DNA of 64,000 bases from Roseithermus sacchariphilus. GTDB taxonomy: Bacteria; Bacteroidota; Rhodothermia; Rhodothermales; MEBIC09517. Below are positions 1 to 8,886 of the stretch, one piece after another (within the stretch, counting starts at the first letter, position 1; each line of letters opens with the position of its first letter). The notes under the pieces were generated by a model. That model was not told the DNA's origin and made no database searches. It saw only the letters and a list, made by a program, of their open reading frames with translations. Location: contig CP030158.1 of the NCBI GenBank assembly GCA_003285105.1, positions 787,447-851,446 of the forward strand. The letters are read 5' to 3'. The translations under genes were made by a program, and so were the position numbers.

Positions 1-1096
1 GGCGGATGGGGATCTGCGTGGCCAGTTCCAGCAGCAGCAGATCGGCCTGCCGGGAGACGAGGTACTTCGCAAAGCGCCAGGCCGCCTCCGGGTGCTTCGT
101 GCTCGAAAAGATGGCGATGTTCTTGTAGTCGCCGTAGGTGTACTGCGGGCCGTCGTAGCCGTCCGGCACCGGCAGCGGCGCGTAGTCGAAGCGCAGGCCG
201 GGCGGTGCGTTTTCCTCCAGCCACGCGATGTTCCAGGGTCCGACGAACTCGGTGGCGGTCTTCTGGGCGACGAAGGGGTTGCCCTGGAATTTCGCCTTCG
301 GGAAGTAGCCGTGGCGGTAGAGTTGCTGGAAGAAGCCAAAGACCTGGTTGGAGGCCGTCGTATCGAGTTGCAGGCGGCCGTCCTCGAAGAGCGTCCGCCC
401 ACCCGAAGCGGCGATGTAGAAGGCATAGAAATCGAAATACCGCTGGTGCCAGATGGGCTGAATGTCCCGGTAGCCGATCCAGCGGTCGTAGCGCCCGTCT
501 CCGTCGAGGTCCTTCGTGATCTTCGCGGCGGCCTCGAGGAACTCCGTGTAGGTGCGTGGAGGCGTCTCGAACCCGGCTTCGCGAAAGAGCCCCACGTTGT
601 ACTGCATCAGGATCGGGTTCGACTTCCAGGGGATCTGATAGACGTGGCCCTCGGGGGTCTGGAACTGTTCCATCAGCGCCGGCGGCACGCGGCTCTGCAT
701 GAGCGAGTCGAAACCGGCCAGCGTGTCGAGCCGCAGCACGCCACCGGCCCGGACGAACTCGCTGACGATGCCCGGCCAGATGTTCGAGCACAGATCCGGC
801 GTCGTCCCGGCTACGACGGCGGCCAGGAGCACCTCCTCGCTGGACTGCCCGGCCGGGATGGGCTGGACGGTCACCTGCACGTCCGGGTTCTGGGCGTTCC
901 AGGCCTCCACGAGGCGACGGGCCAGTTCCCGCTCCTGCGGGTTCTGGGACGACCAGTAGGTCAGCCGGATGGGGCCTTCGGCGGGGGCCGACCCGCCGGC
1001 ATCGCCCCCGCTGCAGGCCGCCAGCCCCAGCGCGAGCAGCAGCGTCGCCGCCCGTCCGGCCCACATTGCCGCTTCGGTTCGTCGCGAGGGGTGCAT
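1..1096 (-). CDS. Extracellular sugar-binding lipoprotein of an ABC transporter (family 1), C-terminus cut by window edge
   Basis: Read on the minus strand this encodes a family 1 extracellular solute-binding protein, the substrate-capture part of a sugar ABC importer. It opens with a lipoprotein signal (hydrophobic LLLALGLAAC, Cys near residue 27). Typical family segments follow: a start like IRLTYWSSQNPQ, then DLCSNIWPGIVSEF, WKSNPILMQYNVGLF and DGRYDRWIGYRD. Near the left edge it reads AWRFAKYLVSR, usual for the C-terminal third. About 365 residues are present and the family is usually 400-450, so the gene continues left of base 1. An internal ATG at 1066 would also leave a good lipobox. 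It starts 13 bp after the PorV-like gene, so it is probably the last visible gene of the LacI-controlled operon; permease genes would be expected beyond the edge. Substrate not determined. Confidence 0.85.
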   Translation of the reverse strand, partial: MHPSRRTEAAMWAGRAATLLLALGLAACSGGDAGGSAPAEGPIRLTYWSSQNPQERELARRLVEAWNAQNPDVQVTVQPIPAGQSSEEVLLAAVVAGTTPDLCSNIWPGIVSEFVRAGGVLRLDTLAGFDSLMQSRVPPALMEQFQTPEGHVYQIPWKSNPILMQYNVGLFREAGFETPPRTYTEFLEAAAKITKDLDGDGRYDRWIGYRDIQPIWHQRYFDFYAFYIAASGGRTLFEDGRLQLDTTASNQVFGFFQQLYRHGYFPKAKFQGNPFVAQKTATEFVGPWNIAWLEENAPPGLRFDYAPLPVPDGYDGPQYTYGDYKNIAIFSSTKHPEAAWRFAKYLVSRQADLLLLELATQIPIR

Positions 1097-1109
1097 AGGC
1101 CTCCGCAGA

Positions 1110-2177
1110 TCAGAGCGCCAGCCCGAGGCCGACCACGTGCAGCCCCCCCAGGCGACCGACGTCGCGGAAGGCATAGTCGAGCTTGAGCAGGCCGCCGTCG
1201 AAGAGGCGCTGCCGCACGCCGAGGCCGGCGGAGAGCCCGCCTTCGCCGTCGGTCAGCAGCAGCCCGTTGAAGCCGCCCCGAAAATAGACGCGCTCCTGGA
1301 AGTCGTATTCCAACCCGACGTTCACGCTCTCGTAGTTCGAGCTGGGGTGGCGGGCGTCGGCCTGGAAGGTAAGCCGGTGCATACGCGTCGCCACCGGCTG
1401 CAGAGCCACGCCAAACTGGAAGTTCAACGGCAGCGCGAAGGCGTCCAGTTCGTACGAGGCCGGGATGCGGCCGTTGTTGCCCAGTTCGGTCGGGTTCGGA
1501 TCGGTGAAGGTGCGGGTGTCCCGCCCGCCGAGGCGCAGGTCCGCACCGAAGTTGCTCACCATCGCGCCAATGACGAGGCCACCGAAGAAGTCGGTGCGAA
1601 ACTGCGTGCCCAGGTCGAAGGCGAAGCCCTGCGCCTGCATGTGCCAGATGCGCTGCTGGATGTACTTGCCCGTCAGCCCGACGCTGAAGCGGTCGGTGAT
1701 GGCGCGGCCATAGCTGAGCCCGATGGCGAGGTCGGCGGCGTCGAAGACCTCGCCGGTACCCTCCTGCCGCTCCTCGGTCCGCACGGTCATCTCGGGCACG
1801 CCCAGCATCGTCACCGAGACGCCGACGGTGCCCAGGGCCCCCATGCTGAACCCGACGCCCAGGAAGTCGAAGTTGACGTCGGCCAGCCACTCGGCATGAG
1901 TGGCAAGCGCCTCCACCCCGTGGAGCCGGGCCAGCCCGGCCGGGTTCCAGTAGAGCGCCGACGCATCGTCGGCCTGCGCCACGAAGGCCCCGCCCAGCGC
2001 GATCGCCCGCGGCCCGACGTCGACCTGCAGGAACTCGGCCGCCGTCGTGCCGACTTTCGAGACGCGCTGTGCGCGGGCCGCCGCCGGCACGGCCAGCAAC
2101 AGCACGAGGACGATCAGGCTCCGGCTCCACGTGTTCACAGGCGGAAGCAACGGCATCATCGCTGACAATCGGTTCAT
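1110..2177 (-). CDS. PorV/PorQ family outer-membrane protein
   Basis: A 355-residue exported protein. An N-terminal signal (LIVLVLLLAVPAAARAQ) is followed by the family hallmark near residues 45-90: EFLQVDVGPRAIALGGAFVA and then ALYWNPAGLARL. The remainder alternates short beta-strands and ends in a strand-like VVGLGLAL, as expected for a FadL-like 14-strand barrel. PorV acts as the shuttle of the type IX secretion system, and paralogues are commonly encoded next to type IX cargo. Here the gene starts 10 bp after the large cargo-like protein at 2188-5604, which supports a dedicated partner role (inference). Length is normal for the family. Confidence 0.85.
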   Translation of the reverse strand: MNRLSAMMPLLPPVNTWSRSLIVLVLLLAVPAAARAQRVSKVGTTAAEFLQVDVGPRAIALGGAFVAQADDASALYWNPAGLARLHGVEALATHAEWLADVNFDFLGVGFSMGALGTVGVSVTMLGVPEMTVRTEERQEGTGEVFDAADLAIGLSYGRAITDRFSVGLTGKYIQQRIWHMQAQGFAFDLGTQFRTDFFGGLVIGAMVSNFGADLRLGGRDTRTFTDPNPTELGNNGRIPASYELDAFALPLNFQFGVALQPVATRMHRLTFQADARHPSSNYESVNVGLEYDFQERVYFRGGFNGLLLTDGEGGLSAGLGVRQRLFDGGLLKLDYAFRDVGRLGGLHVVGLGLAL

Positions 2178-2187
2178 CGTTCCCTTC

Positions 2188-5100
2188 CTATTTGATCACC
2201 GCAAACCGTCCCACGTGCTCGCCGATGCCGGGTGCCTCCACGTGGTAGAGATAGACGCCATAGGCGACGTCCATCCCGTCTCGGGTCAGCAGGTCCCACG
2301 CCAGCTGCCCGTTATCGAGGGTGCTGTCGTGGTGGAGGGTCTGCACGAGCTGGCCGGTGAGGGTGTAAATGCGGACGGTGCACCGGGGCGGCAGGTTCAT
2401 GAAGTAGAGCCGCCGCTCCCCGCGTCCGACGAGGTACGGGTTGGCCGGTTCGAACCGGCTCGTGGCGACGTACGGGTTGGGCACCACGTAGATGTCATCC
2501 AGGTCGTCGCGGGCCTTTTCGGCGTCGAAGGTCGCTGGCGAGAAGGCGAAGGTGACGCGATCGCCCGTCTGAAAGGGTTTAGCGGTCCGGAACGAGAGCA
2601 CCGTACCCGGTGCGGGCGGCACCACCGGCACGCCCTCGTCGATCAAGGGATCGGGCGGGACGAGGCGGAACGCCCATCCGGCCCGCCAGCGGCCTCCCTG
2701 GAACTGCGGCTCCAGGCCCGGGGCCTCGCCGTCGACGAGGACGACCAGGTCGCCGTGGTCATACTGCCCGTTGCGCAGCGAATCCACGTCTTCCACGACG
2801 ATCACCGGCTGCCGCTCGCCCGTCGTCCGGTTCTCTACGTAGAACGGCAGCGGCATCTCGCGCAGGCCGAAGGCCAGCCGCAGCGACGTATCGGCCGGCG
2901 CCCCGGTCAGGTGCACGGCATAGTCGGCCGGGAACGGCACGAAGCGCTCCGGGCTGACCACGGCGGAGACGGTGCCAGGGGTGACGACGGGCCGGTAGGT
3001 GCCGCCGTCGCCCGCGGTGAACTGCACGGTCGAGTCGATCACGGCGATCTCGCCAGGAGCGTCGAGCGTGATGGCGAAGCCATCCACCACCGGCAGTTCG
3101 AACAGCCCGCTCGGGACGGTCCCCTCCTCCAGCACCGTGTTCGTGGCAAGGTCGGTGAGGGTATAGGCCGGGTTCACATCCGTCCCCCAGACGTCCTCGT
3201 TCCGGAAGGCCAGTTCGTAGCGGGCCTCGCTGCGCAGCGCCGTCGGGGCCAGGATGTGCACGTCCACGGCACCCGTGCCGGTCAGCGCGGCGTCATAGGT
3301 GGCCAGGTCGGGCGGGACGTAGCCGGCCGCCGGAGCGCTCGGCGTCACGCAGGCCGTGTTCTGATCATAGACCAGATTGCCGGCCAGGTCGCTGTTGATC
3401 GTGGCCGTGGTGATCGACGGCGAGATCCCGTCCACCTGCCCGTCCGGCCGCGTCGGCAGCGAGCCGTCCTCGTTGGGCGTTACCAGCCCGCGGTCGTACG
3501 CAACGACGGCGTAGCAGTAGGTCTGGCCGTTGACGACGTCGCGGTCGATGAAGCTGTGACGCAGGCCGCTGTCCGTGCCGAGGTTGAACTGCACGCCGTT
3601 GACGGCCACGGGGTGCAGCCCCCGGATGCCGTTTTTGAGGTCGAACTGCGCCAGCGGCTGCTGGTAGACGACGTTGCCGTAGGCGTCGGTGATGGAAAGC
3701 CGCTCGCGGAAGTTGGGCTCGGTGGAGCGGTAGACGAGGTAGCCCTCGAAGTCGAATTCGCGCAGGAACGGGTCGTAGGATTGCTCGGCGCGCTTGTCCC
3801 AGACGAGCGTGACCTGCCCGTCGCCGGGGATGACCTGGAGCGTCGGCTTGTCCGGCGGGCGCGCGAAGCGGTAGTTGGCGTTGTAGATCTGCTGGACGGT
3901 CTGCTTCTTCCGGGCCAGCGCCGAGTTCTCGACCTGCCGGGGGTCGGTGAAGTCCTTCTCGGCGAAGAGCAGCGCCATGGAGAAGCGCTCGGTCTGCCCG
4001 GCTTTGAGGGGAAACGGCCCGGAAGCGAAGAACATGCCGAGGTTGCGTCCGCCCTCGAGCACGACGTCGTCGATGGGTGGCAGGGCGCGGGAGAAGATGC
4101 GGAAGTTCTCCTCGTCGTCGATCAGCTCGTAGCGGTGCACGTCGAAGACGGAGAAGCCGGTCAGGCCGATCTGATCGGACTCGTCCTTGTCGAGCGCGTC
4201 GAAGTTCGGCTCGCCGGCGGTGGGGCGGCCGTCGCCCTCGCCGAGGTCGCGGCCGGGGTAGTTGGGCGCGGAGGGGCCGAGGCCGTCGGCGCCGACGTCG
4301 TCGTTGAGCGGCTCGCCCTCGTCCCATTCGCCGTTCTCGTTGAGGTCGCTGAAGCCGCGCCAGTTCAGGTTTTCGTCACCCGTCCACCCGTAGCCCTGCT
4401 GCATGGCCGCGGTCCGCTCCAGCGGGCCGTAGAATGCCTCGAAGGCGGCGAGGTCATAGCGGGCCTCCACGTAGGCCCGGATGGCGTCGGACCCCTCGAG
4501 GCGCTCCCCGGGGCCGCCGTCGCGCACCTCGTCCGTGATCCCGTCTTCGTCGTTGTCGATGCCGTCGGTGGCAATGCCGGGCGACTCGAGGAACGCATAG
4601 CCCACCGTTCCCACCGGCCCCCACTGCCCGGGCGAGCCGACGCCGTCGAAGTCCCAGGCGAAGGCGAGGTCGAGCTTCGTGTTGTAGGCGCCCTCGTCGT
4701 CTCCCGAATCGTCCGTGCCGCCCACGCCCCAGTCGATGTACTGCGCGAAGTAGACCTCGTCGTAGTCGACGTCGCACTCGTTGGTGATCTCGTAGATCCA
4801 GAAGATGACGTCCTGGGCCAGCGGGTGGCTCCACTGGAAGCCGCGCGCGGCCACCTCCAGGCCGAGCCCGCCGCGCGTGGTGTCGTCCGGGCAGGGGAAG
4901 AAGCGGTGGGGCTCCTGCGTCCACTCGCGGTCGGGGGCATCGTCGAAGACGAAGTAGGTTTCCACGTCCGCGTTCTGCACCCCGCGGCCGAAGAAGCCGT
5001 TCCACTGGCCGGCCCAGTCGACGGGCCGGTCGGGCCAGGTGGCGGGCCAGGTCGAGGGATCGTCCGAGCGGGCCGGCGAGGCCTGGCGCGGGTTGGCATA

Positions 5101-5604
5101 GCCGGGCACGGGCGCCCAGCCCCAGGCGACCTTCGTGACCGGGTCGCGGTCGATGAACTCGCGGTAGTTGGTGCTCATCGGGTAGATGGTGCGGCCCTCG
5201 GCGTCGCGGGTTTTGGCCGAGACGATGAAAGCCACCCCGTCCACGTAGGAATGGCCGCTGCCTTTGGGCCACTCGCCGGAGGGTTGATCCGGCCACCGGG
5301 CGATCTCGCCGTAGTTGGAGTAGAGCGTGCGGACGCGGTTACCGTCGAGCACGCCCCATTGCGTCAGGCGCGGCTCACCCTGAGCCGGATCGGGGACGCG
5401 CTGGCCCAGGGCCGGCCCGGCGAGGCAGGTCAGCAGCAGAATCGCTGCTGTGAAGGCGGATTCCGGAACGATGCCAATGCGGAGTTTGGAATGCGGAATG
5501 CGGAATGAGTCCAATGCGGAAGGGAGGCGCGAGAGGGCCGAGGGTGCCATCGTGGTGAGAGAGCGGCACACAGCGAGGGTGGTATGAAGGAGGGGACTCA
5601 TCAT
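2188..5604 (-). CDS. Large secreted protein with C-terminal type IX-type sorting/FlgD-like domain
   Basis: About 1138 residues, no catalytic family recognised. The body contains Ca-binding-like acidic loops (TDGIDNDEDGITDEV; LNENGEWDEGEPLND) and a fibronectin-like segment near residue 600 (PPDKPTLQVIPGDGQVTLVW). The C-terminal ~100 residues (VVPNPYVATSRFEP, then CTVRIYTLTGQLVQTL, ending GRFAVIK) match type IX sorting domains. The chosen start, ATG at 5604, overlaps the stop of the four-helix-bundle gene (ATGATGA), suggesting translational coupling. The hydrophobic signal segment (AAILLLTCLAGPALGQ) begins only about 50 residues later, and the residues before it (SFRIPHSKLRIGI) are encoded by the GGAATGC repeat. 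The original start therefore seems to have been displaced. Probably surface-exposed and part of glycan uptake (inference). Confidence 0.75.
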   Translation of the reverse strand: MMSPLLHTTLAVCRSLTTMAPSALSRLPSALDSFRIPHSKLRIGIVPESAFTAAILLLTCLAGPALGQRVPDPAQGEPRLTQWGVLDGNRVRTLYSNYGEIARWPDQPSGEWPKGSGHSYVDGVAFIVSAKTRDAEGRTIYPMSTNYREFIDRDPVTKVAWGWAPVPGYANPRQASPARSDDPSTWPATWPDRPVDWAGQWNGFFGRGVQNADVETYFVFDDAPDREWTQEPHRFFPCPDDTTRGGLGLEVAARGFQWSHPLAQDVIFWIYEITNECDVDYDEVYFAQYIDWGVGGTDDSGDDEGAYNTKLDLAFAWDFDGVGSPGQWGPVGTVGYAFLESPGIATDGIDNDEDGITDEVRDGGPGERLEGSDAIRAYVEARYDLAAFEAFYGPLERTAAMQQGYGWTGDENLNWRGFSDLNENGEWDEGEPLNDDVGADGLGPSAPNYPGRDLGEGDGRPTAGEPNFDALDKDESDQIGLTGFSVFDVHRYELIDDEENFRIFSRALPPIDDVVLEGGRNLGMFFASGPFPLKAGQTERFSMALLFAEKDFTDPRQVENSALARKKQTVQQIYNANYRFARPPDKPTLQVIPGDGQVTLVWDKRAEQSYDPFLREFDFEGYLVYRSTEPNFRERLSITDAYGNVVYQQPLAQFDLKNGIRGLHPVAVNGVQFNLGTDSGLRHSFIDRDVVNGQTYCYAVVAYDRGLVTPNEDGSLPTRPDGQVDGISPSITTATINSDLAGNLVYDQNTACVTPSAPAAGYVPPDLATYDAALTGTGAVDVHILAPTALRSEARYELAFRNEDVWGTDVNPAYTLTDLATNTVLEEGTVPSGLFELPVVDGFAITLDAPGEIAVIDSTVQFTAGDGGTYRPVVTPGTVSAVVSPERFVPFPADYAVHLTGAPADTSLRLAFGLREMPLPFYVENRTTGERQPVIVVEDVDSLRNGQYDHGDLVVLVDGEAPGLEPQFQGGRWRAGWAFRLVPPDPLIDEGVPVVPPAPGTVLSFRTAKPFQTGDRVTFAFSPATFDAEKARDDLDDIYVVPNPYVATSRFEPANPYLVGRGERRLYFMNLPPRCTVRIYTLTGQLVQTLHHDSTLDNGQLAWDLLTRDGMDVAYGVYLYHVEAPGIGEHVGRFAVIK
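5475..5521. repeat. Left arm of 7-bp repeat module (GGAATGC words)
   Basis: Several near-tandem copies of the 7-bp word GGAATGC lie within the 5' coding part of the large secreted protein. The same word occurs in the opposite orientation (GCATTCC) at 6001-6114, so the two arms bracket the four-helix-bundle gene as an inverted pair. Confidence 0.75.
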
Positions 5605-5987
5605 GCCGACTTCTGCAAGCACTTGTTGCGGCGGGCGGTGCGGATCGAGGTGACGATGATGGCCAGGAGTTCGTTGGCTTCCTGGAGCAGGAGTTCGACG
5701 CGGGCGGCCTCGACCAGGTCGGCCCCGATGAGCAGTTCGATCCAGTAGATCGTCTCATCGGCTTCCTCTTCGACGATTCCCATCTTCGCGATGAACTCGG
5801 CCCGCGAGCGGCCCCGGCACGCGGCCCGGTAGTTGGCGCCCACGGAGGTCGCGCTTCGCAACAGCTGGCGGCCGATCACATCCGCCGTGCGCCCCCGCGG
5901 CAGCGCCTCCACCAGCCGAACCACCCGCAATGCAAAGGCCTGCGTCCTCTGCTTCAAATCCTTCTCTGTCACCTGTTTGCCCGGCAT
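5601..5987 (-). CDS. Four-helix-bundle protein (S23 / 23S rRNA intervening-sequence family)
   Basis: A 128-residue protein whose sequence fits the S23-like four-helix-bundle family. It has long amphipathic helices, the motif RSATSVGANYRAACRGRSRAEFIAKMGIVEEEADETIYWIELL near residues 50-90, and a basic tail (RTARRNKCLQKSA). Start chosen at 5987 because GGAGGG lies 7 bases upstream and the protein then begins MPGKQ, the family norm; a longer frame to 6116 only translates repeat DNA. Members occur as free-standing genes or inside 23S rRNA intervening sequences; their function is unknown. It is flanked by inverted arms of GGAATGC words and sits between a TonB receptor and a secreted protein to which it is unrelated, consistent with arrival as a small mobile cassette (inference). 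Confidence 0.85.
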   Translation of the reverse strand: MPGKQVTEKDLKQRTQAFALRVVRLVEALPRGRTADVIGRQLLRSATSVGANYRAACRGRSRAEFIAKMGIVEEEADETIYWIELLIGADLVEAARVELLLQEANELLAIIVTSIRTARRNKCLQKSA

Positions 5988-6000
5988 AATGCCCTCCGTC

Positions 6001-6114
6001 GAATCATTCCGCATTCCCCATTCTGCATTCCGCATTCTGCATTCCCCATTCCCCATTCTGCATTCCACATTCCCCATTCTGCATTCCGCATTCTGCATTC
6101 CCCATTCCGCATTC
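6001..6114. repeat. Right arm of 7-bp repeat module (GCATTCC / GCATTCT words)
   Basis: About sixteen contiguous 7-bp words (GCATTCC, CCATTCC, GCATTCT and close variants). The array begins 13 bp upstream of the four-helix-bundle start and runs right into the TGA stop of the TonB receptor (6113-6115). Orientation is opposite to the arm at 5475-5521. Confidence 0.85.
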
Positions 6115-8791
6115 AAAAGTTGATACTCATCCCCAGCGTCACCTGCCGCGGCGCAGCGTAGAAGTCCGGTCGCTGGAGAAACTCGGTCTTGCTGTTGAGG
6201 CCCTGTGCGGTGCCGCTGTAGTAGCGCAGGTTCGGCGTGGGGCGGCCGGTGTCGGTGTAGACGCTGGTCACGTTGCGCGCATCAAAGACATTGTAGACCC
6301 GCAGGAACAGCCCGGGCTGCAGGCGGCCGAGGGCGAGCCGGCGCGAGGCGAACAGGTCGAACGTAGCCGTGCCGGGCATCCGGGCCGAGTTCTCCAGGCC
6401 CGTTCGCTCGTCGGCGATGGACGGCGTGTAGGGCAGGCCCGTGCCCAGCCGCCCGATGAGGCTCACCAGCCCGGCGCCGCGATCGGCCTGGCCGACGGTC
6501 AGGCGCAGGTTGAGCTGGTGCCGGCGGTCCCAGTCCAGCGGCACGAGCTGCTTGTTCGGCTCGGCACCGCTCTGCTCGGCGATGAGCACGTCGCGCGGGT
6601 TGCTGGCATTGCCGCGGGCGATCTGGAACGTGTAATCCACCGCCAGCGTATAGCCGTCGGCCGGCCGCCGCTCGAAGGACAGGATGACGCCCTTGACCTG
6701 GCCGTAGTCGCGGTTGACGTACCGGCCGTAGCGGGAGAGCTGGAAGTCCTCACCCACGCCGGCCGCGATCGTCTCGATGCGCGTGCCGAGCAGGTTGCGG
6801 ATGTCCTTGTAATAGAGCGTCACGTCCATCCCGATGAGGTCCGTAAAGGCCTGCTGGAGCCCGATCTCGTAGGCGATGGTCTGCTGCGGCTCCAGGTCGG
6901 CATAGCCGAAGGCCCGGTTGAGGCCCTGCTCGGGATCGTAGATGTAATCCGGGTTGGTGTAGAGGAAATCGAACGGGGGCATCTGGAAGAAATGGCCGTA
7001 GGCCACGTGCACGACGCCGCGCTCGGAGAGCGGGTAGGCCAGCCCGAAGCGCGGCGAGAGCTGCCACTTGACCGAGGTGGGCCTCCGCTCGCCGGTACGC
7101 GGCCGCCCGAAATCTTCGAGCACCTCGGCGCGGGCGTCGAAGTAGTCCAGCCGCAGGCCGAGGTTGACCACCAGGTAGTCGAACTCCATCTTGTCCTGCA
7201 CGTAGGCGCTGCCCTCGACGGGCTCCTGGAGGTAGGCCACGTGATCCGGCGTCCCGGCCGGCGGGATGGCCGGCTGGAAGCCGGTACCGGCATTGTTCTT
7301 CACCTCGAACGAGGTCAGGTCGAGGCGGTGGCGCTTGACCTCCACGCCGGTCTTCACGAGATGGCGGCGGGTGACCTGGCTGGTGAAGTCGGCGCGAGCC
7401 ACCTGCGTCCGCGTCTGACGGCTGAAGTGCGTCATGCGCGCGCCGCCGAGGAAGAAGCTGAAGCTGGGCCGCAGCTCGCGCAGGGCGGCATCGCGCGGAT
7501 AGCGCGGGTCGAGCGGGTCTTCGTAGACGTATTCGTCGACGCCGTTCTGGAACAGCGCCAGCTTGAGGTCCAGGAAGCTGCGGGCGCCGAAGACGTGGTT
7601 GTAGGTCGCCAGCAGCGAGTACGAATCTCCGTAGACCGTAGGGATGCCGTCGGGGTTGTAGCGAAACAGGTGGTCGTAGTTCTGGCCCCGGTCCTGCTGA
7701 CGCAGGCCGTTCAGCGTGAGCCGGCTGCTGCCCCAGAGGCGCGCGCTGAGCTTGAGCTGGGCGGTGGCCTGCTCGCTCCAGTTCATCGGCACATAGGCGC
7801 TGTCCCCGAGCGCCGGGACGAGCACGACGCGCGGCTCCTGGCTGCCGTCATCGACCACGACGGCCTGCCGGTCGGGCGTTTCGGCGTAGACCGGCTCGAC
7901 GATGCGGCGGCCGTAGAGGAAGCCGTCGTTGCGCACGAACCGGCCGGAGCCGAAGAACGTCAGCCGCTCGCCGAGCCCCGGCACCGGCCCGCTCAGCGTC
8001 CCCTGCACCTCGTAGGTGCCCGTGGGCGAGACGCCACGGCCCCGCGGAAAGAGGTCGGTGGCCGCCGTCGCATAATCCCCCAGGTACGCGTTCAGGCTCC
8101 CCTCGTACGTGGCGCCGCCGTCCTTCGTGACGATGTTCACCACCCCCGACTGGGCCTGCCCGTATTCGGCGTTGAACGTGCCGGAGATGATCTCGACCTC
8201 CTGGATGGCGTTGTTCTCCACCTGAAAGGCGAAGTTCTGGTCGTAGACGTCGTTGACCGGCACGCCGTCGACCAGGTAGGCCACCTCCCCGATGCGTCCG
8301 CCGCGGAAATGCCCGTCCACCACACCGGCCTGCAGATTGACCACGTCCGAGAAGCTCTGCACCGGCAGGGCGTCGAGCTGCTCGGAAGACACCGACACGG
8401 AGGACGAGGTCAGGTCTCGCTGCACCAGCGGCCGCGAGGCCGTCACGACGACCTCCTCGCCCTCGAGCACCTCCTCGGCCAGCTGGAAGTCCAGCTCCGT
8501 CGTCTGGTTGATCAGCACACGCACGCCCTCGACGACCTGCGGCGTGAAGCCGATGAGGGAGGCCCGGACGGCGTAGGTGCCCGGACGGAGGTTGAGGATG
8601 GTGTAGTATCCGTCGACGTCGGTGGCGGCACCCAGGGTGGTGCCCTGCACGACCACGTTCACACCCGGCAGACCCTCGCCGGTAGCGGCATCCAGCACCC
8701 GCCCGGCGATCTTGCCCGTCTGGGCCGCCGCCGGGGGCACCAATCCCACCAGCAACAGCAGCACGACGCCCCGGATCATGCGCTCGGCCAT
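6113..8791 (-). CDS. TonB-dependent receptor with N-terminal carboxypeptidase-regulatory-like domain
   Basis: An 892-residue outer-membrane active transporter. Signal peptide (GVVLLLLVGLVPPAAAQ), then a CarboxypepD_reg-like beta-sandwich (~residues 25-105: GKIAGRVLDAATGEGLPGVN), then a plug domain (~115-230: VVTASRPLVQRDLTSSSVSV, later YLVDGVPVNDVYDQ and YGQAQSGVVNIVTKDGG). A long beta-barrel follows and ends in Phe (GMSINF), as usual for recognition by the Bam machinery. Start 8791 was preferred to the longer frame at 8890 because it leaves a normal signal peptide; no strong ribosome binding site was seen. No SusD partner lies beside it. It is probably the outer-membrane uptake channel for the oligosaccharide handed on to the binding protein at 1-1096 (inference). 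Confidence 0.9.
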   Translation of the reverse strand: MAERMIRGVVLLLLVGLVPPAAAQTGKIAGRVLDAATGEGLPGVNVVVQGTTLGAATDVDGYYTILNLRPGTYAVRASLIGFTPQVVEGVRVLINQTTELDFQLAEEVLEGEEVVVTASRPLVQRDLTSSSVSVSSEQLDALPVQSFSDVVNLQAGVVDGHFRGGRIGEVAYLVDGVPVNDVYDQNFAFQVENNAIQEVEIISGTFNAEYGQAQSGVVNIVTKDGGATYEGSLNAYLGDYATAATDLFPRGRGVSPTGTYEVQGTLSGPVPGLGERLTFFGSGRFVRNDGFLYGRRIVEPVYAETPDRQAVVVDDGSQEPRVVLVPALGDSAYVPMNWSEQATAQLKLSARLWGSSRLTLNGLRQQDRGQNYDHLFRYNPDGIPTVYGDSYSLLATYNHVFGARSFLDLKLALFQNGVDEYVYEDPLDPRYPRDAALRELRPSFSFFLGGARMTHFSRQTRTQVARADFTSQVTRRHLVKTGVEVKRHRLDLTSFEVKNNAGTGFQPAIPPAGTPDHVAYLQEPVEGSAYVQDKMEFDYLVVNLGLRLDYFDARAEVLEDFGRPRTGERRPTSVKWQLSPRFGLAYPLSERGVVHVAYGHFFQMPPFDFLYTNPDYIYDPEQGLNRAFGYADLEPQQTIAYEIGLQQAFTDLIGMDVTLYYKDIRNLLGTRIETIAAGVGEDFQLSRYGRYVNRDYGQVKGVILSFERRPADGYTLAVDYTFQIARGNASNPRDVLIAEQSGAEPNKQLVPLDWDRRHQLNLRLTVGQADRGAGLVSLIGRLGTGLPYTPSIADERTGLENSARMPGTATFDLFASRRLALGRLQPGLFLRVYNVFDARNVTSVYTDTGRPTPNLRYYSGTAQGLNSKTEFLQRPDFYAAPRQVTLGMSINF

Positions 8792-8886
8792 ACGTCGCTC
8801 AGGCCGGGGGTTGCGAGGGACGAGGCACACCTCCCCGAGGAGGGCACCGAACCTCATCCCCCGCAACCCCTGCTCTGCACCCTGCA

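Noticed and set aside
2047..5508. Long plus-strand frame of 1153 codons opposite the large secreted protein
   Set aside because: Antisense shadow typical of GC-rich codon bias; the minus-strand product has a signal peptide, domains and sorting motif.
5601..5987. Four-helix-bundle protein as accessory protein (Avd) of a diversity-generating retroelement
   Set aside because: No reverse transcriptase, template repeat or variable repeat was seen; the sequence fits the general S23-like family.
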